DNA of 60,000 bases from Strigamia acuminata (Eukaryota > Arthropoda > Chilopoda > Geophilomorpha > Linotaeniidae), in NCBI GenBank assembly GCA_949358305.1, contig OX442314.1, forward strand, positions 28,445,118 through 28,505,117, in the 5' to 3' direction. Below the pieces are notes generated by a model. It ran no database searches. It was not told where the DNA came from and saw nothing but the letters and a program-made list of their open reading frames with translations. Below are positions 23,901 to 33,700 of the stretch, one piece after another. Made by a program: the position numbers and the translations under genes. The number at the start of each line of letters is the position of its first letter. The stretch's first letter is position 1.

Positions 23901-26313
23901 AATAAATTTTTGGGTCTAAAAATAAATTTTTGGGTCTAAAAATAAATTTTTTGGGTCTAAAAATAAATTTTTTGGGTCTAAAAATAAATTTTTCGGGTCT
24001 AAAATGGATTTCTTAAGTCTAAAAATAAATTTTTGGGTCTAGAAATAAATTTTTGGGATCTAAAAATGAATTTGTTGGGTCTAAAAATGAATTTGTTGGG
24101 TCTAAAAATGTATTTTTTGGGTCTACAAATGGATTTTTTAGTCTAAAAATGAATTTTTGGGTCAAAAATGGATTTTTGGGTCTAAAAATGGATTTTTGGG
24201 TCTAAAATAATTTTTTTTTCTAATGATCAAGGGGGTGGTCTATCCCCCAACGCACCCCTCGATGCACCCCATGCTAAAAGTGTTGTACCCGCTTAGCAAT
24301 TTTTGTTTCACTTTTTTTTTTAAAAAATTTAAAATAATTGTTTCCACTTAACGTAATAATCGTTAGACAATTTAATGAACTGTCGCTTTAATAAATGTGT
24401 CCAGTTTGAAAGGCAAAAAAAGGAAATTAAATTATAATCTAAAAAAAAAAAAAATTGCCCACCTAAGTCAAGTAGGTAGTTACACACCCAACGCCCACAT
24501 AAATCAAAGTGTGCGCTTGATGGAAAATTATTGTGACTGCACGATTAATGATGGCTGACATTTAATTTACTTTTTCTCTCGCTATCCGTAATCTTCAAAC
24601 GGGCATTCGCAATCCATCCCTTTGATATCGTTAATTGGGAATGATGGAACTGTCTGCAAATGCTTTTCTTATTGCAATTTCCAATTTCAAAAATTTCTTT
24701 AAAAAAAAAAATATTTTTTTTTTTAAATTTAAGAATATAGAAAAGTTTCCAACTGGTTTTGCACCAATTTTTTCTTCTAAAATGAGGCTTCAAGCTTAAT
24801 TTTAATTGTTCTTTGGACTATTTTACAGCAAAGACAGCTTATGGTGGATTAATAGTGATTATTGAGGTATCTCCACACTGGTTTCAGTCCTATCTTAGGA
24901 TTTAATGAGGATTTTATCCTTTGCGGTGAAATTGTCTTAGCGAAGAAGTCTACGCTTGATATCTCGACGCCGAAATCAAACCGAAAAAACCCGGTCTGCT
25001 TAAACCATCCTCTGCTACCACTTGCACAGAAATAATAACACTAACTGCATTCAAAAATTAAAATACTTGTGTTTTAACAATTTTAGTTTAAGTGTATTTT
25101 AAGTTTTAACGCGGGTTTAAACGTATAGCATTTCGCAGAATTAAGTACAATGCGATGCAATATAATTTCGATGGCGGGCACAGACTACTGTTGTGACCGT
25201 TTAATTTCATAAGAAACATCTATCTCAATGCGCACTTTCTTTATGATAATAATAAAAGTGATTTTAATGACATTAATGGCACTTTAAACTTTAATTTCAT
25301 GGATTTTAAATCCGCTTGTTTGCTTGATAATAAATCTTGATGGAATTTCAAATTCTCAATGAATTTTTAAAAAGAAAGGATGCATCTGCTACACAGATAA
25401 AGTGAATCGCTATTGGGCTTTCCTAACATTTGGTTTGCTTCAATGTTTATTTTCACTTCAAGTATCTAATACTTGGTGCGGCTCCCACAAATTCCACTAC
25501 ATTTTTCATTTAAAATGGAATTTCTGTTCACACCATTCAAAAAAAAAAATTAATAATAATTATTAACACAAAATCCAATTTAGCTACCATTTTTCAAATA
25601 AAAAAATAAAAAATAATAATCAACTAGTACAGTTGATACTTAATAACCAATGTGATCATATACACCCAACCAATCACATCGCACATCAATTTTAAAAAAA
25701 ATCTCCAATTTCTCTTTATGAAACCTACTTTTTTCTACCGATATACGCATCGATAACATTTCGATCAGGGACTCCGAGTGGGTTCAGGGCCCCCAAAAGA
25801 TTTTTCAAAATTTTTCAAAAATTTTTCCAAAAAAAAAAAAAAAAAAAAAATCCTGCCCAATTAAAAAATCAAATAATCAAATAAAAAACAAAACAATCTT
25901 CACAAAAACCTCGGGTTCCGGGCCCCCGTGGGCCCCCGTTTGAAGCGAAACACGAAATTCCATCATCATCGCGATGAAGGCCTCCGCATCTCCACACGGC
26001 CTGATCTAAATTCCCGCCCAACGATTAAAACCACGCTTGCATGACACATTTGCACCTTACAACACAATCAGCCATCAATTTAAATAAAGCGGGGAAAAAA
26101 CAATAAATATAAATTCACACATCAAGGTGAAAAAAAAAATTTCTCCTAAAATTCCTCTTCTCTGCATCACGTGAGAAGGAGACCGAATAAAAGGCAAGTG
26201 GACTCGTAAACGGATTCGCCAAACTCACCTTGTGCATATGATATCCTTTGTAGGATGACTAATAGTATGAAGGTGATGAAACAACTAAGGTGTATGTTTG
26301 GCCGTAAAATCAT
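761..26313 (-). CDS. LDL-receptor family gene (VLDLR / lipophorin-receptor-like), 5' three coding exons
   Basis: Seen: three minus-strand exons join in frame. Exon 1 is 26229-26313, exon 2 is 23008-23121 and exon 3 is 761-883, all separated by phase-1 GT-AG introns. They encode a 28-residue hydrophobic leader followed by two LDL-receptor class A modules. The gene continues past the left edge, because exon 3 ends in a good donor (gtaatttatt). Known: LDLa modules bind calcium and lipoprotein ligands at the cell surface, and phase-1 exons that each carry one module are typical of LDLR, VLDLR and LRP8. Inference: a signal peptide followed directly by two modules, with the second close to the second repeat of vertebrate VLDLR, suggests an endocytic lipoprotein or vitellogenin receptor. 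The EGF, beta-propeller and transmembrane parts would lie to the left and are not visible, so another LDLa protein is possible. Confidence 0.85.
1507..1863. mobile_element. MITE, 357 bp, PIF/Harbinger-like (TAA duplication)
   Basis: Near-identical terminal inverted repeats of about 27 bases begin AGGCTCGTTTACATTGTTGC and are mirrored at the right end. TAA lies on both sides (1504-1506 and 1864-1866). A 3-bp TWA/TAA duplication is typical of PIF/Harbinger-derived MITEs. The interior has short internal inverted words (GCGAAATT, CGCGCG) and no transposase. Confidence 0.65.
2877..3054. mobile_element. MITE, 178 bp, TA duplication
   Basis: The ends are inverted repeats of about 36 bases starting CAGYGACACTACCGATCATC, with four differences between the arms. 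They are flanked by TA at 2875-2876 and 3055-3056. This is the layout of a non-autonomous Tc1/mariner-type element. No coding capacity is seen. Confidence 0.7.
3268..4728. mobile_element. Foldback element FB1, 1.46 kb, arms built of TTTCGACCTTA words
   Basis: Seen: the left part (3268 to about 3675) and right part (about 4270-4728) are inverted copies. Each is made of a short word, TTTCGACCTTA with ATTCATGAATAAGG, repeated many times. The inner arm pair carries CACGAGAATTTCACACGATA in opposite orientation. The middle (about 3680-4270) is T-rich and unlike the arms. The ends match as GGGAT...ATACT..GGTCGAAAT inverted repeats. The 9-bp direct repeat GGCAGCACT stands immediately outside both ends (3259-3267 and 4729-4737). 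Known: long, internally repetitive inverted arms with a 9-bp target duplication are the hallmark of foldback elements such as Drosophila FB, and 9-10 bp duplications also occur in Mutator-like elements. Inference: a non-autonomous foldback transposon. No protein-coding region is seen. Confidence 0.8.
4741..5155. mobile_element. MITE family M415, copy 1 (415 bp)
   Basis: Inverted ends start CTCTTGTTCGACTCAAAAG and continue through a CCCATTGGCC..GCC block for about 45 bases. TA lies on both sides. A second copy of the same length is at 14859-15273, and a diverged relative is at 16903-17289. The interior shares the words CTGGTGTAGTG and TTGTAATCGATTGCCTAGG with copy 2. No transposase is seen. 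FB1 sits three bases to its left. Confidence 0.75.
6306..6945. repeat. Two adjoining 21-bp minisatellites
   Basis: From about 6306 to 6715 a 21-base unit containing GCATTTTTGGTTTGAAAAG repeats about 19 times. From about 6716 to 6945 a different 21-base unit containing AAGTATTTTTTGGTGAAAA repeats about 11 times. Because 21 is a multiple of three, several frames stay open on both strands (up to 230 codons on the minus strand), giving 7-residue protein periods. These frames lack splice or start context and are read as repeat artefacts. Confidence 0.9.
10305..10512. repeat. Hairpin-forming inverted repeat
   Basis: The core 10378-10461 pairs GCATCGACGCAAACTCTCAG with its near-perfect complement ending at 10461, with a loop of only a few bases. 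Weaker complementarity continues outward (AATTGAAATGAAACGTGTTT against AAAACATTTTGTGTTTTACTTC). Fragments with the same words (CCTGTTTAAACCCA, GTTAAAACTTAAAATAC) recur near 25.05-25.13 and 26.97-27.08 kb, so this is a dispersed repeat family, probably a MITE. Confidence 0.6.
12015..12746. mobile_element. TIR element of about 730 bp, Tc1/mariner-like ends
   Basis: The left end CAGTCGTGGATAAGAAAAAC (preceded by TA) and a further CTTCCCTTCAGTTTAGC are matched in reverse at 12712-12746. The last bases at the right differ (ACATCG where ACTGTA is expected), so that terminus is damaged. The interior has no recognisable transposase. Confidence 0.6.
14859..15273. mobile_element. MITE family M415, copy 2 (415 bp)
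   Basis: Same length, same ends and the same interior words as the copy at 4741-5155, with scattered substitutions. TA lies at 14857-14858 and 15274-15275. Equal length with only point differences between copies about 10 kb apart suggests ordinary transposition of a fixed-size element. Confidence 0.75.
15340..15786. repeat. 28-bp short array followed by a 25-bp minisatellite
   Basis: About 15340-15445 repeats a 28-base unit (core ACACTTACAATTTACAGAAT). From about 15465 to 15786 a 25-base unit with core GTGTAAATGTATACACTTGG plus CTGTA repeats about 13 times. The 25-base period moves the frame each copy, giving an apparent 25-residue repeat protein on the minus strand, which I do not regard as a gene. 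Confidence 0.85.
16903..17289. mobile_element. MITE related to family M415 (387 bp)
   Basis: Inverted ends of about 30 bases read TACTYCAAACCGATACRACG, with TA on both sides (16901-16902 and 17290-17291). The interior keeps M415 landmarks in the same order: CCCATTGG then GAGCCG, CTGGTGTAGTG, a CAACCAATAAA block, and near the right end CAGTTAGGCGTAAT. The outer ends have changed while the plan is kept, which points to a subfamily. Confidence 0.65.
17862..17904. repeat. Interstitial telomere-type array (AACCT/TTAGG)
   Basis: Eight or nine tandem copies of AACCT, two of them altered to GACCT. This is the complement of TTAGG, the common arthropod telomere repeat. It is short, imperfect and inside an intron, so it is interstitial and not a chromosome end. 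Confidence 0.8.
19161..19915. repeat. 20-bp minisatellite, about 37 copies
   Basis: Tandem unit CAAATCCAACAAATCAACTG, with a second variant ending CAAACCAGTTG mixed in, often in alternating pairs. The two variants alternate in blocks, suggesting higher-order duplication of 40-100 bp segments. Apparent 20-residue repeat proteins in other frames follow from the unit length and are not counted as genes. Confidence 0.92.
20868..20940 (+). tRNA. tRNA-like sequence (degenerate, tRNA-Ser-like body), left arm
   Basis: The segment has an A-box-like TGGTCCAGTGG (20875-20885) and a B box GGTTCAAATCC (20919-20929) at about the usual spacing. Its D-arm and anticodon region (AGTGGTTCAGGCAATGGACTA) resembles eukaryotic tRNA-Ser. 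The anticodon position reads AGG, the anticodon stem is weak, the variable arm is shortened and the acceptor stem does not pair. It is best read as a tRNA pseudogene or the head of a tRNA-derived SINE, not a working tRNA. Confidence 0.45.
21112..21184 (-). tRNA. tRNA-like sequence, mirror copy in right arm
   Basis: Exact reverse complement of the tRNA-like segment in the left arm of the palindrome. Both copies would be read towards the centre. A T-run follows each directly, so pol III products would probably be short. Confidence 0.45.
22388..22719. repeat. Possible MITE with weak inverted ends
   Basis: The words ATTCACACTCGTGTTCAC at the left and GTTCACACGTGTGAAT at the right are inverted. 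Inside are several GACGCAA/TTGCGTC words in both orientations. The arms are imperfect and no target duplication was found, so this is tentative. Confidence 0.35.
23008..23121 (-). CDS. Exon 2 of LDLR-like gene: first LDLa module
   Basis: This 114-base exon, acceptor taattgcag and donor gtaagtgg, is phase 1 at both ends. It encodes one LDLa module with six cysteines, FSCG, KCIP, the WKCDG turn and DCQDNSDE, the calcium-binding end. The match in phase to exons 1 and 3 is exact. The third-cysteine loop is longer than in exon 3 (GTNNKC against RNGQC), as in the first modules of some LDLR proteins. Confidence 0.92.
23122..26228. other. First intron of the LDLR-like gene
   Basis: No exon is seen here. 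It holds the minisatellite at about 23.9-24.2 kb, a fragment of the GTTAAAACTTAAAATAC repeat family near 25.05-25.13 kb, and a poly-A tract near 25830-25850. Confidence 0.55.
23885..24215. repeat. About 20-bp minisatellite
   Basis: About 15 copies of TAAAAATAAATTTTTGGGTC with much variation in T-run length and the AAATAAAT/AAATGGAT core. It lies inside the first intron of the LDLR-like gene. Confidence 0.85.
26229..26313 (-). CDS. Exon 1 of LDLR-like gene: signal peptide
   Basis: Coding starts at the ATG 26313-26311 and runs 85 bases to the donor gtgagttt, leaving phase 1. The 28 residues begin MILRPN and continue with a hydrophobic core rich in I, L, F and V, ending ISYAQ: a standard signal peptide. 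The 5' UTR upstream on the minus strand is GC-richer than its surroundings (about 26314-26460), as expected of a first exon and promoter. Confidence 0.88.
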
Positions 26314-29004
26314 TTTGGCCCCAGAAAACACAGCCACACGTGCGTCCTCGCGCAGCTCTCGGTATCAAATGAAGTCGGTCCAGTTCGCTCTCATTCGCTG
26401 GTGGTGCGAGAAGCGCCGCAGTTTCTCCTAGTGGGAAAAAAGTCAAGCGCGAATCGCATCTTTTGGATTTCAAAGGGTTGCATAAGTGAGACGTGTAATT
26501 GGTTATTGAGTAAATGTTTTGTCGATAACGATTGCAAAATGTGTTTTTCGTGTAATTTGTTTAATTGGAGTAAGGTTTTGGATGAAATAAAAGCGGTAAA
26601 CTAAAAACATGGGATGTTTAGTAATTTCGTTTATCTGATGCCCATTGATGAAAAATCTGGTGACGTAAATTATGCAGGTGGGTAATGATACAGGAAGTCT
26701 ATTTCATTTATTGTTGAGTTATTTCTTTGTTTTTAAGTGCTTTATTATTCACTTTTTTGCATGTGGGATGCACCGAATAGTAAAACCACTGTATAATGAA
26801 TACTAGATAGTTTCCGAACATTAAATTTGCCGACTACCAGATATATGTATTCACCGAATATTAAATTTACCGAATACCGGATAGTTACCGTAGTTACCGA
26901 ATACGGAGTATTGGGTACTTAGTGTCGGTGATTTTAACATTCGGTAAATTACTGAATACTAAAATCACTGAATTACTTCAATTTTAAACCAAAAATAACA
27001 TCATTTCCTGTTTAAACCCATGTTAAAACTTAAAATACACGTAAACTAAAATTGTTAAAACACAAGTATTTTAATTTTTGAATATTTTTATAATTGTTTT
27101 CGCGTTGTTTTATGTCAGATACCATTGTATTAAATAGAAATTTTTTCATCTTTCAAGCAATTTCCTATTGATTTAAGTCGTCTTCTAAGCCTTGAAAAAT
27201 TGTTGGAAATTGGTTAATGAGAATTAAAAGTGTATTATTGCTGTGGTTCTAATTAACACACATGGCATTTATTGATAAACAAGAACTTTGAGCATTATGG
27301 TTGAAATGTTGACCAATATTTAAGGCAAAAAGCTGATAAACTTGTTGACTTGCATATTTTGCAATGTCTTTTCTTATCAGATTTTTTTTTTTCAATTTTC
27401 ACTTCTAAGAAAAAAAAAATAGAAAAAAAAATTTGTAAACATACAAATAAAATTAAGTATACAACTTTGCATGAAAGAAAATGTTGGAAAAAAAATGAAA
27501 AGGGGAAGAAAAAATTCAAGTACCAACCTTCTCAGGTGATGTGGACTGATCACAATTGCTGCTCTGTGATTGGTCCCTTAGTTTGACCTGTCTGCTAAAA
27601 GTTAAACCTCAACACTCAGCTCATTACATCATGCTCTGCTAGTTTTGGCTTCCCCTACATTTATTTTCAAAAATACTTTTGTAGTATTATTATTTTTAAA
27701 ATCAACATGTTTTATTTAAATATTATTAAGTTCAATGATATTCTAAGCTCAATATAAACCACTCAGTAGATTAGTAAAAGTCAATGGTCAGTGTCGAATT
27801 TGATAAGCTTATCTCGTAAACTTTAGTTCATTTTTTTGAAAATCTTTTGTTTTTTGTGGCTATTAATTTATCTCGGTTTGAAGGATGAGATCTAGTTTTT
27901 AAGTGCCATCTAGTGATGATATTTTTAAGTTGAGTTAAATCATTGTACTGAAACTATGCCACCTAGTGATAAACTGCTACAAATGACAGTTATCAGTGAA
28001 TGGTCTAGGGAATACAACATTCAACCGAATCTCTGACATGGGTTTTTGAATCCCGTTCCGAATCCCCGAATCCCAAATCTTCACATTTTATAACAATTTT
28101 GAATTTTTTGTCGAAAATTGGACAAAAGTTAAAATATTTTAGACATTTAGACTTCTAAACCTGATGTTTTGAAAGTCTAATAAAACGGTCATGTCCGTCT
28201 GTCCGTCCGTAATATTTCTACTTCCTGTTTTGTAATTTTTTTTGTTTGGACCGGCAATGACGTCACCCATTCGTTCGGACTGGAAATGATGTCATGTAAT
28301 AATTGATTAATAATAATCATTTTTTATCGAATTTTCGTGGGATTTTGTTTGCTGTTGCTTTATTTTGGCCAAAATTTTTATTTTTTATTACTTTATTTTC
28401 TTTTATTTTGGTGTTTAATTTAGGAACAGACGGACAGATATATTTCGATACAGAAAAGGGTAGAAGGGGTTTAGAAGTCTAATATGTAATGCTTCCATGC
28501 ATTTCAGATATTTACTTGTTTTATTAAAATAATCAACCGGTGGTCTTCAAATAGCAACAAAATAAAGCGCTTCTTTAGGCAGGTGGTCACCACAGGTTTC
28601 ACTGATCATGACTGCCATCTAGTATCAACTGTTGCAAACACTAATAACACTTGTTAAAATATAAGATTTTAGCTATCAAAAGACCAAAATAATTTTCACT
28701 CCAAAAACTGGAAAAGCAGTAAACAGTATGCTGTATTTTAGTACTAGTATTAAATAAAATATTATTTCTTCCACTTCTTTTGTCCACTACATAAAGTTTT
28801 GAAAGAAACTCTTCACCTGCTCATTCTGTTCCTGAACTCAAGGTTGTTGGTTTAGTTCTTTCAAAGCTTGCCTCAGGCAATCTCTGACATCACACGACCT
28901 TTCATGGTCTGTTTCTTTGCCTATCGTAACACCTGTAGCGCCATTTTGTTGTGCTGTACACTTGGATTATCTGTTTCTGCAAGTTTCAAACTCCGACTAC
29001 TGGA
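26314..29004. other. Intergenic block between divergent genes
   Basis: This lies between the start of the LDLR-like gene (minus) and the small secreted-protein gene (plus), so their promoters face away from each other. Contents: ACCGAATATTAAA-type short repeats at about 26.78-26.96 kb, a copy of the CCTGTTTAAACCCA repeat family at about 26.97-27.08 kb, A/T tracts, and a TIR element at 28147-28482. No coding exon is supported. Confidence 0.5.
28147..28482. mobile_element. TIR element, 336 bp
   Basis: The ends are a perfect 15-base inverted repeat, TTAGACTTCTAAACC. Inside, GTCCGTCTGTCCGTCC near the left and ACAGACGGACAG near the right are further inverted words. No target duplication is clear and there is no coding capacity. 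Confidence 0.6.
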
Positions 29005-30503
29005 ATGGGTGAGATTGAGATGATTAGTTTGATTTAGGATCTTATTACATCATTTAAATGTACAATTTGTAATTTTACAGATGCCAAACTAGTTCTCATG
29101 CTTGTTTTCATGGTAAGTTTTAGTGAGGCTTATTTTTCTCAGCATTGATTTGCATTGGAAACTCAGTGGGTGAAATTATTTTCTTTTTGCTTTAGCTCTC
29201 AGCTCATGTCATGGCTGACTTGATGCGCAAATCCATCGTGTTCGATCTAAAAACTCCCAAAGTTTTTTACTGCCCGCAAGAAAAACCAACGGGATTTGAC
29301 AAGATGATTGTCAAAGCTAAACCTCTCACCAAATTATGCGAGTTTGATGGCAAGGGCATCCCTGAAACATACAAATCTGATTGCTACAATGATGTGGATG
29401 AAAGCGAATACGCGTGTACAGAAAAACGAAGAATAATGGTAAATATTTTGGTAAAGGCTAATAATAATAAAAGACAGGCCCAATGGAGGGTGGGGAGACC
29501 TCTATTCATGTGCCTTGCATGTTTTTCTCAGTAATAAAATTATTTTTCGATCGTTTTTAACATCCAATGTAGAATGAGTGATTTTTACTGATCCGCCCTT
29601 GCTGGGGGGCCCAAGAAATTATTTTTTTTTACCAGGGCCTGAACCTGAGGTCGGTTCATTAGATTGGCACAATTAACTCAGGCTATTAATCAAGTACGGC
29701 TCTTAATCGAGGGCGGCTATTATTTTAAATAGTGGCCAGTGTGTCAATGTTACGTTCATTGAACGTATATAGCCGCAGCTATTATTCGAGGGCGGCTCTT
29801 ATATCAAATCGCCTCTCTCGGTAGTGGCTCATATTCGAGGGCGGCTACAAATCGAGGGCGACTTTTAATCGGTAAAATACGGTAATTTCTAGACTTTGAC
29901 CGATATCGATATTTTGCGGTATCGCCGATACCGATAATCGGCAACCGAATATCGGCCGATACCGATACCTGCGCCGATATTGAAATTAAAATGTCCGATC
30001 GCCCCACCCCCCAAAAATAAAAAAAATAAAATTAAAATTGCGTTTATTAATTTATTTTATGTTTTAGAAAGGTTTTTGGAAGCGTTTCTAAAACATATCG
30101 GTTTAGTCTAAAACGATACGTTTTAGAAACGTGACAATATCGGTGTCAACCACGCAAAAAAATCTCGGATCTGAATACCGAAATATCGGCCGATAGCCGA
30201 TATCGATACCGGTATCAATCAAAGTCTAGTAATTTCTATCCGAAACATATGCAAAACGTTTCATTCATCGCACTTTTTTTGTATATTTTGTTGCAAAAAC
30301 GTTCAAAAAATCAATTGGCCAATGTCGAATTTAAATAGTTCGTGGGCTTCTAATTGTGCGCGAGGAAATTTTTTTTTTCAATTAGAACATATTAGGGTAG
30401 ACATTTTGGTTCTATGATTCATTTCATAAATATTTCTTTTTTTAAGAAACGACTCAATCCACCCAGTGATGAGGTCACAATACAACTGACTAAGAAGCAG
30501 TAA
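29005..30503 (+). CDS. Small secreted four-cysteine protein, 111 aa precursor
   Basis: Seen: four exons join in frame. They are 29005-29008 (ATG G), 29081-29112, 29196-29438 and 30447-30503 (ending TAA). The introns are GT-AG with phases 1, 0 and 0. The first 19 residues (MDAKLVLMLVFMLSAHVMA) form a signal peptide with a plausible cut after VMA. The mature part is about 92 residues, basic, with four cysteines (YCP, LCE, DCY, ACT) and a dibasic run near EKRR. A polyadenylation signal follows at 30637. Inference: a secreted or extracellular small protein held by two disulphides. I do not recognise the family, and cysteine number alone does not fix a role. The tiny first coding exon and the last 18-codon exon are the least certain parts. 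The ORF also reads through the third donor to a stop at 29534, which is an alternative 3' end. Confidence 0.6.
29690..29881. repeat. Dispersed GGCTCTTAATCGAGGGCGGC repeat
   Basis: Several copies of ATTCGAGGGCGGCTCTTA-type words end in GGTAAAATACGGTA. Related pieces occur near 11.84-11.87, 12.80-12.86 and 38.46-38.55 kb. This is a dispersed repeat family; termini are not clear. Confidence 0.55.
29890..30228. mobile_element. hAT-like MITE, 339 bp
   Basis: The ends are TAGACTTTGA and its complement. The 8-bp direct repeat GTAATTTC stands directly outside (29882-29889 and 30229-30236). The interior is full of CGATATCGGCCGATA-type palindromic words. An 8-bp duplication is the mark of hAT elements. 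It lies in the third intron of the secreted-protein gene. Confidence 0.75.
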
Positions 30504-30636
30504 GGTTTCCACAACCACTTCCTGGTGATATTTATGTTTGGCAGCTAAAAAGAGTATTTTTCTACTTTTATCTAATAATTTAATTTTCAATTTTTTTTTC
30601 TATGCAAACTTTATTTTTTTTTATTTTTAACGCAAA

Positions 30637-30642
30637 AATAAA
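30637..30642 (+). terminator. Polyadenylation signal of the secreted-protein gene
   Basis: AATAAA lies 134 bases after the stop codon at 30503. A T-run at 30610-30622, read on the minus strand, gives AATAAA for the convergent MSH5 gene, so the two 3' UTRs probably overlap. Confidence 0.5.
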
Positions 30643-30770
30643 GATATGGTGAAAGGCTGGTGGTCACATTTTATGAATTGAATTGAACAATTTAAAAAAA
30701 ATTAAATAAATGTTAACAAAATGTGTTTGAACTTGAACAAAAAACATGAAATAAAACTTTTGTTTTTTCC

Positions 30771-33700
30771 TTAAGATTTCTCTGAATTTGCATCAACTTT
30801 TGGTTCAACCATTGGCAGAACAAAATTTTCTAGGAAGTCTGGTAGACTGGCCGGTTGAAGATCGAGTTTAAAAAACTCTTTTGTAATGATCTCGCACCTA
30901 AAACAAAGTCGAAAGAAAAATCTTCAAAAACTAATTCCCGCAAACCAAATCATTAGTAGAGTTCAATTTGTAAAATGAGAATTTATTTTAGGCATTTAAA
31001 TCACTCATCCTTCAAGAATTGAACTCACCTATTGAACTTTTAAACATTTAAATTGATGCAAAGCGCTTTCAACATGCAAAACAAGCAATTTCTATTTGTA
31101 AATGGTTTAAGCTAGCTTATTTGTTTTTACAAACAAATACACATAAGTGGCTTTGTACAATACAGTTAAAACGTTTTTAAAGGCTTTTATTTAACTTGAT
31201 ACGAATGTTTGTGTGTTTGTTTCAACTTCTGGCCATGCAAGCACCACCTGTAAGCGACTAAAATTATCAGGGATGCCAAATCGTAGGTACCGACTGCTTT
31301 TTTCGATATGAAAAGTTTTCGATGTATTACAAAACCAGTCTGATGTAGGGGATTTAATGCCCTACAAACTTGCACATTTCGTTTTTTGATATTGTAAACA
31401 AAGTTCTTTTTTGAACGTTTTTTGGCAGTAGCGCACTCTGAGAGCAATTAGAAGCACAAATATAAAAGCCTTTTTCCAAAAACCTATTTTCTTATATTTA
31501 CTTCTTACAGCAGATAATTTTGGAATAAATGCGTTCGTACCAATTTACAGAACTAAGCTTCCCAAGCATTGCTGCAGATTTCTACGAACAGTAACATGTT
31601 GCGATATTATCTCACCGAATACCCCTCAATATTATTACAGTGTAAGCTCCGTAGACCGGACATAGAACTGGTCCCAGAAAGTTGTCCGGACTAAACAGCT
31701 GTCCGGATGGGAGAGGGGATTTAGTATTGCTGGGTATAGGTTGGGACCAAATCAGGACCTCCAAACTGTCCGGTCCACACAGCTGTCCAGACAGTGCTTT
31801 GTCCGGTTTACAGAGCTTACACTGTAGTACAAAATTTGTTTTTCATAGTAAATCAATTTGATCTCATGTTTCTGTTAAAACAGTATTGAATTACTTGTGC
31901 AAATCGGCATCAATTATGTCCTCTTGAGCTTGAATTGGTTTGTTTAGACGAAGAGTTAACACCACCTGAAAACAAATCAATATAAATTCATAGTACAATA
32001 AAAAAAAAACATATCAAATTTTAACCTGATTAGCTCTGTCAATGACCTTCTGATCCAAACCAGCATGTTTTGCAACCTGGGTGGCAAAGCTCGAGTCAAT
32101 GAAGCCTTTGGTTAATTGATACAAGTAAACAAGCTCGTCGTCTTCTTGCATTATGTCCAGTGTCTAAATGTCCCAAAACCAAAAATATGCTGCACGAATT
32201 AGTCTTTGCTTATATTTACCAGTAATTCCAGTTTGCTAGTTGGTGAAATGAAGGACAATGCATTGTGAAAATGTGTGGTAATAAACAAATGTGGACTTTC
32301 TGCACCTTTATTCAGCCAATGCTTTAAGATAGCAACCACCAAAGCCATGCCATCGACCTGAAATCCCAATAAACAATCAAATCACAATTGAACATTTTAA
32401 ATCATTAGTTAACACTTGTACATACATAGTCAGTTCCTATTCCAAATTCATCAATGATTACCAATGAGTTTTTGGTTGCATTTTGCAAAGCATAGGCCAT
32501 CTTGAGAAAAAATAAGAATTATTGCCTTTCAAAAGTAGCAAAATTATATCCATATTCAAGGATATATATTACCCATGTGGTTAAAAAATATATTGTAATT
32601 ATACTGCAATGTATTTCAATGTATGTTGAAATGCATTGGGTTTCACAAGCATACATTTTTGTGTGCTATTGGTTTGCAAATAACAATACATTTTGTGAAA
32701 TGTGTTATGAAATGCATTCCCAATAAATGCATTTTCCAACGCATTTTTTATATAGTAAAATAAATAAATAAATAAATAAATAATAAATAAACCATAGTGT
32801 AAGCTATGAGTCAGGACATTACACCATCCAAACAGGTTTAAGGGGGTCCAAACTCAACTAATCCCCAGCAATGTTAAATTCGCTCCCCCATCCGGACAAA
32901 GCAACGTGGCCCTGTGTAAGAAAAATCACTGAGCGGTGCAGACAAAATTTTTTCTTGTTTAACTGCCCATGCGCACACAAATCGTCACCAATACCTCACT
33001 GCAATTCCGAAAACATTTTGTTAACATTCCAAAACATTCATAAACATCGACAAAACTGCAGTGACGTTATAGTAATGATACTGGTATGCTAAACACACAA
33101 CCCAACAGCTTACACTATACAGTCGAGCCTCATTATAACGAATCGCAAGAAACCCGAAAAATCGGTTCATTATAAAGAAAGTTCATTGCATCAAAATTTT
33201 TTAAGACGATGTTCGATGACCATTCAACAAGAACCAACAAACAATTATAACAATAATTACTTGATTAAGATCAATCATGAAAGTAGACAGACCGGTGGAT
33301 ATCGAATCCAAAGCGTGGATTCTACTTAAAATCTTTGGTACAATGCAAATCTCAGCTTGGTTTGCAGGAATAAAAGATCCAATGTGAGCCATATATACAA
33401 TCAAAGCCACCTGTGAAATAATCATATTTATTTCTATGCCTCTTATTTCCTGTCAAGTGATTTAGTACTTGTTTAAGATAAACACTTTTTCCACAAGTGT
33501 TAGGTCCAGTCAGTAATTTCATTTTTCCTACATCAATGCCACTAAATGTGTCATTGGGCACAAATGTACTGACACACAGCTCTTGCAGAGGATGTCTACA
33601 AAATAGCAATATTACCTCACGCTTTCATTTTAAATTGCATTTAGTCAAGTTTGTAATCACCTTCCATCTTTAATGAATATCCGGTCACTTTTGGTAATGT

